Assembly: GCA_001642005.1 (NCBI GenBank)
Contig: LWCA01000305.1
Span: forward strand, 1 to 32,964
DNA from: Intoshia linei
Taxonomy: Eukaryota > Orthonectida > Rhopaluridae
Direction of reading: 5' to 3'
DNA length: 32,964 nucleotides
Shown here: one piece after another, positions 1-9,004 of the stretch
Layout of the letters: every line of letters begins with the position of its first letter
Position numbering within the stretch: the stretch's first letter is position 1
Made by a program: the position numbers and the translations under genes
Notes under the pieces: generated by a model
Seen by the model: the letters and a program-made list of their open reading frames with translations, nothing else
Database searches by the model: none
What the model was told of the DNA's origin: nothing

Positions 1-194
1 ACCAATATAAAAAAATGATATGTTTCCTAGTTGCGAAATTGAATTTCAGTTTTGTGAAATCAGATTTCAGTTTAGTGAAATTGGATATTAAATGGTATAG
101 AGCGATACATCTTAAAGAGACATAATCATCGATTTTTATAATTTATTATATTGATTTTTTCACGAAATTTTTGTGGGTTTATTTAGGTGAAATT

Positions 195-530
195 TTTATT
201 TTACCAAATTTTTAAAGATTTACAAGATCATTTTGTGTCCAAAATTTTTTACAATTTTTTAGGGAACATTTTTTTTCTTAATTTCCACTCCATTTTTAAA
301 GATTTTGAAGATCCCATAAAATGTTAAAAATATTCCCTTAAATTTCCTACAAAATTTTAGTTCTAAAATTATCTTCAAAATACTAAAAAATGTTCACTTA
401 AAAACCCTACCAAATCTTGGACCAAAATTATCTTCCAACTTGTAAAAATTGGGTGAAAAAACTTCCCTTAAAAGCCCTAACAAATTTCTTTACAAATTTT
501 TCTTCAAAATGTTTATAATTTGGAAGAAAA
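195..530. repeat. inverted degenerate minisatellite
   Basis: Degenerate units of about 60-75 bp. From about 195 to 310 they read forward, with cores such as CCAAATTTTTAAAGATTT and then TTTTTTAGGGAACA. From about 330 to 530 they read in reverse complement, with cores TTCCCTTAAA, CCTACAAAATTTT and ATTATCTTCAAAAT occurring three times. The array therefore flips orientation near 310. A related piece occurs at about 20510-20600. No coding potential is seen. Confidence 0.6.
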
Positions 531-744
531 AAGGGATAATATTGATATCATTAATGCTTGTAATTTCTTGCTGAGTAACATCAAAAATTAACTTTAGCGC
601 CTTACTCATAATAAGCTTTTTTGAGTGTTCACTGTTATAATTATATTTTTTTACATTTAATTTATTTATTTAGGCGAAAACTCCACAATAAAATATAAAA
701 TAAAAAATCCACAATCAGATAAATATTTTAAAATTATCAACATT

Positions 745-1000
745 ATGATAAATTTCAATTTTAAAATCTTACTCCTTCACGACCAAAACCACAAATTACC
801 CTTTTTTGTAAAAATGAAAAAGAAAGTCCTAGAATTGTATACAATTTTGGGAATAGGTTTTAAAATCATAAACATTATCATAAATTGCAAACCCAAAAAG
901 TGCACTTTCACGATTAAAACCACATATGGCCTTTTTATAAAAAATGAAAATAGTCCTAGAATTTTAAACAAAATACAGTTATACCCAGTTAATTGTTTTA
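745..1000 (-). repeat. R2 interspersed repeat fragment, reverse orientation
   Basis: Two degenerate units about 130 bp apart carry the reverse-complement R2 core (CTTCACGACCAAAACCAC near 777 and TTTCACGATTAAAACCAC near 906). They end with ATACAGTTATACCCAGTTAA, the reverse complement of the R2 unit boundary. Open frames here on both strands are by-products of the repeat. Confidence 0.6.
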
Positions 1001-1029
1001 CTGTACTACGTACATAACAGTCAACCTAG
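1001..1029 (+). mobile_element. R1 (Helitron-like) 3' end, truncated copy
   Basis: This is the last 29 bp of the R1 family: the TACGTACATAACAG hairpin arm, TCAAC, then CTAG followed by T. It lies 32 bp upstream of the G-patch exon, so inside an intron of that gene or at a breakpoint in it. Confidence 0.55.
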
Positions 1030-1061
1030 TTTATTTTTTATTTATCAATTTTTATTTTTAG

Positions 1062-1181
1062 GGTATCGGATCAAAATTATTAAGAAAGATGGGATACATT
1101 GAAGGACATGGATTAGGGAAAAATTCTCAAGGTCGCCTCGAACCGGTGATCTTGAAAAGAGGTTTTTTCAAATATAATTAG
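1062..1181 (+). CDS. G-patch exon of a ZGPAT-like protein (partial)
   Basis: After a pyrimidine-rich tract ending in AG (1060-1061), the frame encodes a complete G-patch: [12 protein letters not shown], then [15 protein letters not shown], then ILKRG. The G-patch is a glycine-rich RNA/helicase-contact motif. The form GIGSKLL-KMGY-GxGLGK-GRxEPV is most like ZGPAT (CCCH zinc finger plus G-patch, a nuclear protein). Read straight through, the frame stops at 1179-1181. A donor (G|GTTTTTT) at 1162 would instead end the exon after AAAAGAG. No upstream exon or start is visible; upstream sequence is repeat. It probably belongs with the exon at 2490-2619, but the connecting exons were not found, so it may be a broken gene. 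The G-patch call is firm; the family assignment is moderate. Confidence 0.7.
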   Translation, partial: GIGSKLLRKMGYIEGHGLGKNSQGRLEPVILKRGFFKYN

Positions 1182-1940
1182 AAATTACAGGGAAAGAATT
1201 GTTAATATCAAACTGGTCCAATCAAATTAAATTTGAAATTGGGTGGGCCGTACATTACATTCTTTCCAAAAAGTTAAATATGTGTTTCCAATAACGTATT
1301 TAAGGACGTTTTGGGTTATCTTGGCTGGTGTCTCAGATTAGCATAATATACATTTATGATGAATATGTCGTTATGAAAATTAATCCCTTTTGATTTATAG
1401 ATTTCTTAACGTTGATAAAATATTTCCTTTCATTTGCATTTTTCATATTTATATAAATAATATCTTATAGATTTAAAATCCTGCAAAACAACCATTTCTG
1501 AAATTTCACGAAAAAAGCCTGCATCAACCTGTATTTCAAATAGTGGATATTTTAAATTTATAAATAATAATCTCAATGAAAGAAAAATTGGCGTTCAATG
1601 TAATTTTTCTAAATATAAAATTTGGTTTTTTATATAAATTTAGCTTTAAACCCAAAAAAATACTTAGACTGTTATATAACTAAAATTAAATCTAAATCTG
1701 ACATAGAGTTAAATGTTGAGGTTTAATATCTAATTTTATTTTATATATGGATAATTTTAGCTGATTGAAAAGAAAAAAAAATTGGGTCAATTGAAAAACA
1801 ATATGAAATCAAATGATGTTAGATTTACCACCCAAAAAATAATTACAGAGTAATTCATTTGTATCTATTTCTGTGTAATGCATGCATTGGAACCAGCCAA
1901 ATAGGCATATGTTCTAATTTACATGGATCATCCTGTTCTA
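1182..1940. other. AT-rich sequence, probably intronic
   Basis: It lies between the G-patch exon and the next R1 copy. I see no exon with confidence, no repeat clearly shared with the rest of the window, and no RNA gene. Confidence 0.3.
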
Positions 1941-2051
1941 TAGTATTTTTAAGTTAGATTTTCAAAGTGAATTTATTTGTTTGGTAGAATAAAAATGTGC
2001 CCTCGACAGAGCTAGGTGCTGTTTGTACGTAGTACATAACAGTCAACCTAG
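1941..2051 (+). mobile_element. R1 (Helitron-like) 3' end copy
   Basis: Matches the R1 consensus from TAGTATTTTTAAG through GTGCCCTCGACAGAGC and the GTACGTAGTAC hairpin to the terminal CTAG, followed by T and no detectable target duplication. It lies between the two candidate ZGPAT-like exons. Confidence 0.65.
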
Positions 2052-2489
2052 TATTATATAAATGTATTTATTTATCACCCATATAATTATCGCAATGTTC
2101 AGATATTTGTTAATTGGTTAATATAATTGATTATAACAAAATACTGAAATGGAATAATTATTTTTATAATTTACCTATCTATTCCAGTAAACGTTATCAA
2201 ATAAAATAGACGATTAAACACTTCCAGTGTTAAATTTCCAATTTGATCTGGTAAATTGTTGTATAGTATATTAACGTCATTTTTTAACTATTTTAACTAA
2301 TTTTTTATAAATATTGGGACGACATATTTACTAAAAAAAGGTTGTAACATCTGATATATTCACTATTTTCATAATACTTTTTATTTTATCATATCGGGGA
2401 CTACTACAATAGCTTATTAACTTATTAATTTCAAAGTTGAATTCAATTTTGAGTTGAAACATAATTTGCATTTAATCTATCCTTTTTAG
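2052..2489. other. AT-rich sequence upstream of a terminal exon
   Basis: No gene or shared repeat is recognised. It ends in a pyrimidine tract (CCTTTTTAG at 2481-2489) that looks like a 3' splice site for the exon starting at 2490. Confidence 0.3.
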
Positions 2490-2619
2490 AAATATGAAAG
2501 AAAAGCGAAAAGAGAAAGGTGAATCGCTAACAAAGGATCATGAACTACTTGTCGATATGGTGAACCACCTTAAAAAAGAAATACGTCGACGAAAAACTGT
2601 AAAAAAGTTGTCTTTCTAG
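2490..2619 (+). CDS. probable C-terminal exon of the ZGPAT-like gene
   Basis: The frame opens after an acceptor AG at 2488-2489 and ends at TAG 2617-2619. The peptide is lysine/glutamate-rich and helical (KEKRKEKGESL, then DHELLVDMVNHLKKEIRRRK) and finishes TVKKLSF. ZGPAT proteins end in a coiled coil followed by a KK-hydrophobic-x-F tail, so this fits the last exon of the gene whose G-patch is at 1062. The acceptor needs two bases from the previous exon, which the 1162 donor does not supply, so at least one exon between them is missing or unseen. The opposite-strand reading is Phe/Tyr-rich and judged a shadow. Confidence 0.45.
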
Positions 2620-2878
2620 AAATTTGTATATAAATAAAAAATAAATTTCATGTTTTAATTTAAAGTAACTATATGATGGTGATCGCAGATTCACTATTTG
2701 CAGACTTTTTTCTAGGTGTTTACCTTGAGTAAATAATGCAAATGTATCAACATTTTCAATATAAAGTATTGCTGCTGTAAAACAAAACGTATTATAAACA
2801 TTTTGGGAGGATAACATTGTAATAAATAGTAAATTTATTAAAGTTTGAATATAAAAATGACAAATTAAACTTTAGATA

Positions 2879-3590
2879 ATGAGTACTCCAATGGGAAATA
2901 ATTCAATTAAAGTTGTCTGCGTTGGAGATGGTGCAGTGGGAAAAACGTGTTTATTAATAGCTTATAAAGATCAAAAGTTTAATGTGGGTTATACACCTAC
3001 CGTAATTTGTACAAATAATGGAGTTAATTGAAATTAGGTATTCGATAATTACGCATGCAATGTCACAATCGGATATGAAGAATACTTGTGCGCATTATTT
3101 GACACTGCAGGCCAAGAAGATTATGACCGTATTAGACCTTTATGTTATCCTGAAACGGATGTATTCCTCTTATGTTTTTGTGTCATTGCGGAATCAACTT
3201 TATACAATCTTGTTCATAAGGTTAGTCGACTATATCATATTAATTAGTATTTTTATTATTTGGAATTTTATACAAACGTAGTGGAAACCGGAAGTAGAAC
3301 ATCATTGTCCTACTGCTGCAAAGTTGATTTGTGGCACTAAAACAGATTGTCGTATGCCTCACATGAAACGACTTGATGAAAATGAAATACGTTCGAAAAA
3401 ATACAAAGTTACCGATGAAAAATACCTTGAATGTTCAGCTAAATTATTGGTTCATTATTTCATCTTTTTATTGATTGTTTTTTAGGAAAACGTGAATGTT
3501 GTATTTAATACTGCTTACTCCCTTGCACTTAATAAGCGAATCGAAAATCAACAAAACAGTAAAAACAAAGGGAAATGTACTCTATTATAA
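2879..3590 (+). CDS. Rho-family small GTPase (Rac/Cdc42/RhoA-like), 4 exons, 192 aa
   Basis: Exons are 2879-3001, 3038-3220, 3282-3449 and 3486-3590. Introns are 36, 61 and 36 bp, all GT-AG and all phase 0. Motifs in order: P-loop GDGAVGKT (16-23), switch I YTPTVFDNY (38-46, split by intron 1), [14 protein letters not shown] (63-76), TKTD (121-124), CSAK (153-156), and a CTLL tail (189-192) predicted to be geranylgeranylated. It is a GTP/GDP switch that should act on actin and polarity pathways at membranes. Only 28 residues separate TKTD and CSAK, against about 38 in Rac1/Cdc42, so the alpha-4 segment is largely missing. The start is the first in-frame ATG, giving a 9-residue extension before beta-1. 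AATAAA lies at 3628, 38 bp past the stop. The Rho family is certain; the subfamily is not. Confidence 0.92.
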
Positions 3591-3904
3591 TATAATTATA
3601 CCTAGTATAATTTTAATGCTGTGGATAAATAAATTTATTTCATATACAATTTAGTGATAGTCATTTATTTTGAGTAGTAAACCCTTAAATCAGAATTCAG
3701 GTTAAATAAAATAATTTTGGTAGTAAAAACGTTTTTGTTTATATTTGAGGTTGAAATTTTTTATGCAAATAAATACTTATATATAATTTTTTAACGGTTT
3801 TGGGTATACAATGCAATAAAATTATTTTAATTGTATCTAAAATGTATAATGTTTGTTAATACTATATTAAATACATATAGATAATAATTAATAACATTGT
3901 CATT
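3591..3904. other. 3' UTR of the Rho gene and AT-rich spacer
   Basis: Contains the AATAAA at 3628-3633 and then low-complexity AT-rich sequence. Nothing further is recognised. Confidence 0.4.
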
Positions 3905-4106
3905 TTTTCACTAAAAAATTGCCACATTCATGGCCAAAACATCAAAGTACCTTCTTTTAAAAATAAAATAGTCTTCGATTTTTAAAAAAACAATTCTAGG
4001 GCAGTTTTTAAATTCATGAGCATTATCAAAAATTTGAATTTCCACGATAAATGATAGAATGTGCACCATTTACCAAAATCTTTAAAAATTTACATTTTTT
4101 TCACTT
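3905..4106 (-). repeat. R2 fragment, reverse orientation
   Basis: Carries reversed R2 cores (CATTCATGGCCAAAAC, CAATTCTAGGGCAG, ATGAGCATTATCAAAAA) and abuts a truncated R1 terminus, the same R2/R1 junction seen at about 1000. Confidence 0.45.
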
Positions 4107-4140
4107 GGTACAAACAGCACCTAGCTTTGCCGAGGGGTAA
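4107..4140 (-). mobile_element. R1 (Helitron-like) truncated copy, reverse orientation
   Basis: GGTACAAACAGCACCTAGC followed by TTTGCCGAGGGG matches the reverse complement of the R1 subterminal region. The outer CTAG end is missing. Confidence 0.5.
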
Positions 4141-4454
4141 TTTGTTAAGTGCTACCAAAAAAATAATTTCAATAACACTGTCCAGTAAATTAAAATTAAT
4201 AATATTTTTTTGCCTTCCTGAAAGTTTTTATTACGAATGTTAGAATAATGTCAAATGAAACCATTATGTCAATTTGAAAAAACCCTAGTTTTTAATTATT
4301 AATGTAAATTGGATTTTTGTGATAATATATACCTCAAATATCATTAAAATAAATTATTTTATGCATTTTTTGTTTAATAAACTTTATCAATAGATAATAG
4401 TTTGGAGTATACATACATATATAACGTATACTTACATATATAATATGCTTTGCC

Positions 4455-4557
4455 ATATTTGTTATTATCATTTTTATATTTATTTCAATCCTTTGCAATA
4501 TTGGTAAAATTCACCTGAAATGTTTATAAAGTGCTGATTTCGTTAATTATTGATACA
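4455..4557 (-). repeat. R2 left-end segment, interrupted at 4558
   Basis: CAATATTGGTAAAATTCACC, then GAAATGTTTATAAAGTGCTG and GTTAATTATTGATACA reproduce in reverse the start of R2 copies at 14220-14330 and 17400-17470. The match resumes at 5301 (TTATTGATACATAATTGGTA), so something was inserted into this R2 copy between these points. Confidence 0.6.
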
Positions 4558-5300
4558 CAGTGTGTCAATTTATTAGGCAGATAACTAAAATTGATGTAAT
4601 AAACTCTAGGAATAATGAAAATTTAATTTTTTTTTGTAATTAGGTGGCTTTTAATTGATGTTAATATTATTCATTAAAAAAACTAAATTTAATGTGTAAA
4701 AAAATTTTTTTATTCACATATTATCGTTTATTTACTTAAATTAGTGTGTCAATTTGTTAGACAGATCTAACAAATATTGATAAATAAAAAGGAATATAAC
4801 ATCGAAAATTATTGAATCATCGAAACTATAGTTTAATATAGTTACCATTAACCTGTAACAATTTAATCAATCTTTCATCAACAGAATCTATCAACTTTTT
4901 GCCGCGTTCTGGTTGAATTGTACTAGACACCTGCTTTATCGCATTCTACAGTAATTCAATGGAATTATATTGGGTTCTAGCAGCATATAGCTTTCTCAAT
5001 GGTAGACTTATATGTATAGTTAATAGGTTATAAAAATATTTTTTATAACAATTTTTTACACATATTTATTATTTTACAGTTGTTTCATATATTTTTCATG
5101 ATTTATTTATTCATGATTACAATTTTTGCACTTATTCCATTTTGATTGTTTCATATTTCATTTTATATATTAAAATTATTATAAATTAATTAAATCTGTT
5201 AGTTATAACATAATTTTTTGATTAATGATTTTTTGTGTGACCCGCGTAATAATTTTTTTTCACATTTGGCCCGCCAAGCAAATTGAGTCTGACACCCCTG
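4558..5300 (-). mobile_element. inserted DNA-transposon mosaic with Tc1 and hAT features
   Basis: The block interrupts an R2 copy and is flanked by an 11-bp direct repeat, TTATTGATACA (4547-4557 and 5301-5311). Its left end, CAGTGTGTCAATTTATTAGG, is repeated in direct orientation 184 bp inside (AGTGTGTCAATTTGTTAGAC, 4743), as in Tc1-type IR/DR ends. Its right end reads ...TGGCCCGCCAAGCAAATTG, then GTCTGACACCCCTG, whose reverse complement starts CAGGGGTGTCAGAC, a hAT-type terminus. The two ends begin similarly (CAG..TGTCA) but belong to different styles, so it may be a nested or recombined element. Target duplications are TA for Tc1 and 8 bp for hAT; 11 bp fits neither cleanly. Confidence 0.55.
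4840..4990 (-). pseudogene. Tc1/mariner transposase C-terminal remnant
   Basis: Minus-strand translation gives ARTQYNSIELL, a stop where Tc1 transposases have a Trp, then NAIKQVSSTIQPERGKKLID and SVDERLIKLLQVNGNY. This is the familiar end of Tc1-like transposases (..LWNxIKxxWxxIxPxxCxKLVDSMPRRxxxVIxAxGxxTKY). The DDE catalytic core is not visible upstream. It is clearly non-functional and lies inside the element at 4558-5300. Confidence 0.7.
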
Positions 5301-5714
5301 TTATTGATACATAATTGGTATTGAATATATATTATCACTAGGGCGATGATTTTTTAACTAGGGCAAATTTTGATATGTTCATACGCATCAAATTACAATC
5401 ACAATGATAATAATTTTACGTGTATTAATTGGCTAATTAAAATTTGATTAAGTTAATAAAGTTAAAATAATATTTTCAAAAGTTAAATTATATTTTCAAA
5501 CATTAATTTTGTTTTATACAATTTCGTTTTTTGTACTTTTATTTTATGCATGAATGTAGTAAATAAACTTATTATTAATCTTTATATCACTCACTAAATT
5601 TTAGTGATTTTATATATTTTAGTCTAAAAGCAGTTTTTATTTATTCTTAACTTATTTCTATTCACAATACAAATAATTTAGCAATACTTTTATATGATTG
5701 ATGTTTTTTTAACC

Positions 5715-6530
5715 ATGCCAAAATATGCGAAATCTAAATATGAAAAAATTTACAATATTAACAAACTTTACCCTAGTGAACTTACTAAGAATGACGACAA
5801 TTTATTTTGTATGAAATGTTGTTGCAATGTTACTTTTTACAAAGTTAAATTTTGTTTAATTACACCGTAAATTAGCAAAACAAGAGTTTTATGCATATTG
5901 TCAGTATTGGAAGTTTAATTAAAACATCGAATGACTTTGCAACAGAAATGGCGGAAGCAATTCTATCTGCGCACATACCTCTAAAAAGTTAAATAACGTC
6001 GAGTTAAGAACAATATTTAAAAAAAAAGAAATAATTTTGCCATCTGAAAGCAATTGCAGAAATAAAATTGATGATTTGTATTTGAATGAAATGGAGAGAA
6101 TAAAAAATTATTGTATTAATAAATTAATTTTTATCATTATGGACGAAACTGATTTAAATGGATATAAGTACATTAATATCATGATCGGAACATTAGAAAC
6201 ACCTCAGAATGTAAATTAATAAAACCGATGTTCCATTCAATATTATACTTAATATTATTTATACAGTTTCAAGGGCTTTAATTTATTTAAAATATTGCAA
6301 CATCGTTCACAGATGTATTTGTTCCAGAAATATAATGATTTCGAGTACAGGTAGAGTTTGTTTAACAAATTTTAAAAGAGCGATATCTATGTGTGATAGT
6401 CATGGAGTGAAACAGGAAAAAATCTATAATTTTCCTAATATATAATGTAATGTAAAAATATTACAATTAATATGAACGGACAAATGGTCATTCATACTCT
6501 TGATGATACAATTAAAAATAATTAAACAAA
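5715..6530 (+). pseudogene. hAT-superfamily transposase, frameshifted remnant
   Basis: It begins with ATG (5715) and a short N-terminus rich in K and Y. A BED-like LFCMKCCCN stretch follows (the second half of the zinc finger is lost), with a stop near 5867. In other frames the reading resumes: AHIPLKK, LNNVELRTIFKKKEIILPSE, NCRNKIDDLY and FIIMDETDLNGYKYINIMIG followed by TLE. This resembles hAT transposases of the CGGBP1/ZBED kind (..IPWKKLNNPxLRxFLEKYT..IPSESTLRKNYV..DETTDxxGRYIANVIVGTL). At least two frame changes and several stops make it dead. DET retains the first catalytic Asp of hAT enzymes. Downstream to about 6530 only scraps of similarity are left. Confidence 0.75.
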
Positions 6531-7009
6531 ACAAAACAAAGAGACTTTAAAAGATAATATTAAAAAATATTTGATTTTGTACTACAACAAATAATACACT
6601 TTTTATACATCTTTATTAAGACTTAAATTAGTGCGATCATAAGTACGAATTTATATAAAAAGTACAAAATGAAAATAACATGATTTCGTACTAATTAAAA
6701 CGTGACAAATAATAACATTCTTCAGTGAAAATTTCACTGAATTATATCAAATAAAATTTTATATGAAGATGAAATTTTTTATATTTTGAATTGACAATGC
6801 CAAAAAATCGATATAATTTTAATGAAAACTTTAAATATTATCAACAATTATTTATTAATAATATGATAGATTCTATCATTAATTATATAATTTTCATCTT
6901 AACTTTTCATCCAATGTTCTTTATAAATTTATCATCATTTATTGAAATGCTATTATAGTTACTAATAACAAAAAATAGTACGAATTAAATATGGTCGTAC
7001 TACTTAAAT
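6531..7009. other. AT-rich sequence downstream of the hAT remnant
   Basis: Scattered GTACGAAT and AGTACGA words suggest residual transposon sequence, but no frame or repeat boundary can be supported. Confidence 0.3.
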
Positions 7010-7180
7010 TAGGGATCGGAAACCTTTTGCATCTAGTGGACCAATTTTTTATTTTTTACAGGTGTATTAGAAATAGTGGATACGACTAACGGGGTACTAA
7101 ATTTAAAAAAGGTTATGAAACCCTGAATTATATATTTACCGACATAAGACAACGTTGCTTCTTTTACAACAGAACTATCT
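7010..7180 (+). mobile_element. hAT-like terminus
   Basis: TAGGGATCGGAAACCTTTTG resembles the hAT terminal consensus CAGGGGTCGGCAACCTTTTT. No matching opposite end or 8-bp duplication was found, so this is a probable solo end of a decayed element. Confidence 0.4.
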
Positions 7181-7382
7181 ACTATAATGGCAATACAATT
7201 ATGTTTTAAAATTTATATAACGGTGCTAAAGCCGATAAGCCACAGAAATATTATTATTAGGGCGAATAAGAGATTTCATCACTGTTCAAAAAAAAATTTA
7301 ACGAAAAAAACAACACTGCGTGAATTTTTTTTTCAAAAGTTAATAAAGTTAAATAAATTTGATTTGTATAATAAATTTAAGT

Positions 7383-7584
7383 TTAAAGTAAAGTACAAAG
7401 TAATGTAATATGACGGTTCCACCTGAAACAAGTTTGGGAATCACTCCTTTAAAGAATTGATAATAATGAATAGTAGTATTTTTAAGTTAGATTTTCAATG
7501 TGAATTTATTTTTTTGGTAGAATAAAAATGTGCCCTCGGCTGAGCTAGGTGCTGTTTGTACATAGTACATAACACTCAACCCAG
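7383..7584 (+). mobile_element. R1 (Helitron-like) 3' portion
   Basis: Shares with the 21672-22040 copy the stretch AAAGTAATGTAATATGACGG, TTCCACCTGAAACAAGTTTG, then TAAGTTAGATTTTCAATGTG, GTGCCCTCGGC and the hairpin. The terminal tetranucleotide is CCAG here instead of CTAG, and is followed by T. Confidence 0.65.
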
Positions 7585-7751
7585 TAGAAATATAATATGC
7601 AAATATGAAAAATTCAAGATGAAACACATAAATTATAGTCTCGAAACAATTTAAAAAAACATTCCAAAATAATAGTTTAATAGTACAGTATTTTTTTAGT
7701 CACGCTTAATTGACATATTTTCCATGGCTTCAAATGTAGTAGTTTGTTGTA

Positions 7752-8944
7752 TCAAAGGGAAGCTTGATTTAAAAGGTAAAAATCTAATAGTAAATAAATT
7801 AACAACAACGTAAAAATAAACGAATATAGCCAAATATTGAGATACCAACGTTTTGGTATAACCACATCGTCCATCTCCAGTTCTATTCCATTTAGCATTT
7901 GCTTTGCCACATATTCTTTTTTCAAAACGGGAAATACATTTTGAAATCCATTGCTACCATACAATAAACAAAAATAAGATAATTATAATTCAATTTCAAT
8001 TACGCTAATTTGTAACCGGGAAATAGATTTGTGTCAATTGCAAATGGGTAAACAACGGTGATTTTAATTCCATACATATTTTTACGTTCATTTTCGCATC
8101 TCAAACATTCCAACATACCGCGCATTGCAAATTTAGTAGCCTAATGATGAGTATAGTATACTTTAAAAATACATACACAATAATCAGATTCGTGTATAGT
8201 CGGTAAAAACCCAGCTACACTACACGTAGCTACAATATGACCAGCATTTCGAGTGTACATTTCAGGGAGAAATGTCTTTATAATCTATAACATTTGTAAT
8301 AATTTTTTTTAATAACATACCCTGTATTGTGACAGTATATTGACCTGGTAGAGCTTTTCAATTTTTTGAATGGAGCAATCTACCATATTCTCATGATTGC
8401 ACATGGCGGCGTTGAGTACCAGAATATCTATATTGTAAAATTGTGCCTTTATCTAAATTGAAATAAAAATAGTCTATTCATTTTTATGCCAATTTCATGG
8501 TATCACAAGTTTCTTTAGAATTTGAAAGGTCGCATTTGAATGTATATATTTTACAATTACTTTCCACGTCAGATTCAATTTGAATCTTTAAATTATTTAA
8601 ATTTTCCTTGTCAATATCCATCAAAATCAGACTGGAATTTAATTTTTTCAACAAAAAAACCAATTCCTTTCCAATTCCATTTGCTAATTTAAATTATTAA
8701 ATAATTAATTGAATTAATTACCGGCTCCAGTTATCAAAATAATTTTGTTTTGTAAACTTTTCTTGGGACAAGTAAAAGGAAAATACATTTTTCTGATAGT
8801 TTGAGCAACATTAATAAATGCTAAAAGTAAATGGAGCACAAGTCTAATGAGCTCATATTTATATAATAGCAAATTTGTAGTGATGGCTTTCAAATTCAAC
8901 AAAAAAATGACGGAATATTCCAAAATTAATTTCCAAATGTTCAT
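7752..8944 (-). CDS. membrane-anchored short-chain dehydrogenase/reductase (SDR16C-like), 6 exons, 331 aa
   Basis: Exons (minus) are 8944-8722, 8683-8490, 8452-8321, 8284-8177, 8140-8004 and 7953-7752. Introns are 38, 37, 36, 36 and 50 bp. Joined, they give a Rossmann-fold NAD(P) enzyme with TGAANGIG (72-79), LVLNAA (150-155), and the tetrad Asn177, Ser205, Tyr218 and Lys222 (YCATK, split by intron 4). VVYPFAIDT follows the active site. Hydrophobic segments at both ends (about 3-50 and 305-328) suggest an ER or lipid-droplet retinol/steroid-type dehydrogenase, like RDH10 or HSD17B11/13. The substrate cannot be read from sequence. Intron 2 must use a GC donor (8489-8488) to keep frame and family spacing. 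The first base of the gene is only 60 bp after the MRPS24 stop on the same strand. Confidence 0.9.
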
Positions 8945-9004
8945 TTGTGAAATGTAAAGAAATGAGAAAATGTGAAAATCAACAATATAAGTTTATTAAA
9001 ACAG

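Noticed and set aside
2545-2817. Minus-strand open frame facing the Rho GTPase gene
   Set aside because: It overlaps the Lys/Glu-rich plus-strand exon at 2490-2619, is Phe/Tyr-rich there as expected of a shadow, and shows no recognisable family. An exon-like piece (about 2711-2777) with splice-like borders keeps it from being fully excluded.
3018-3281. Plus-strand frame across Rho intron 1 and exon 2
   Set aside because: It is in the wrong frame relative to the GTPase motifs and spans both introns.
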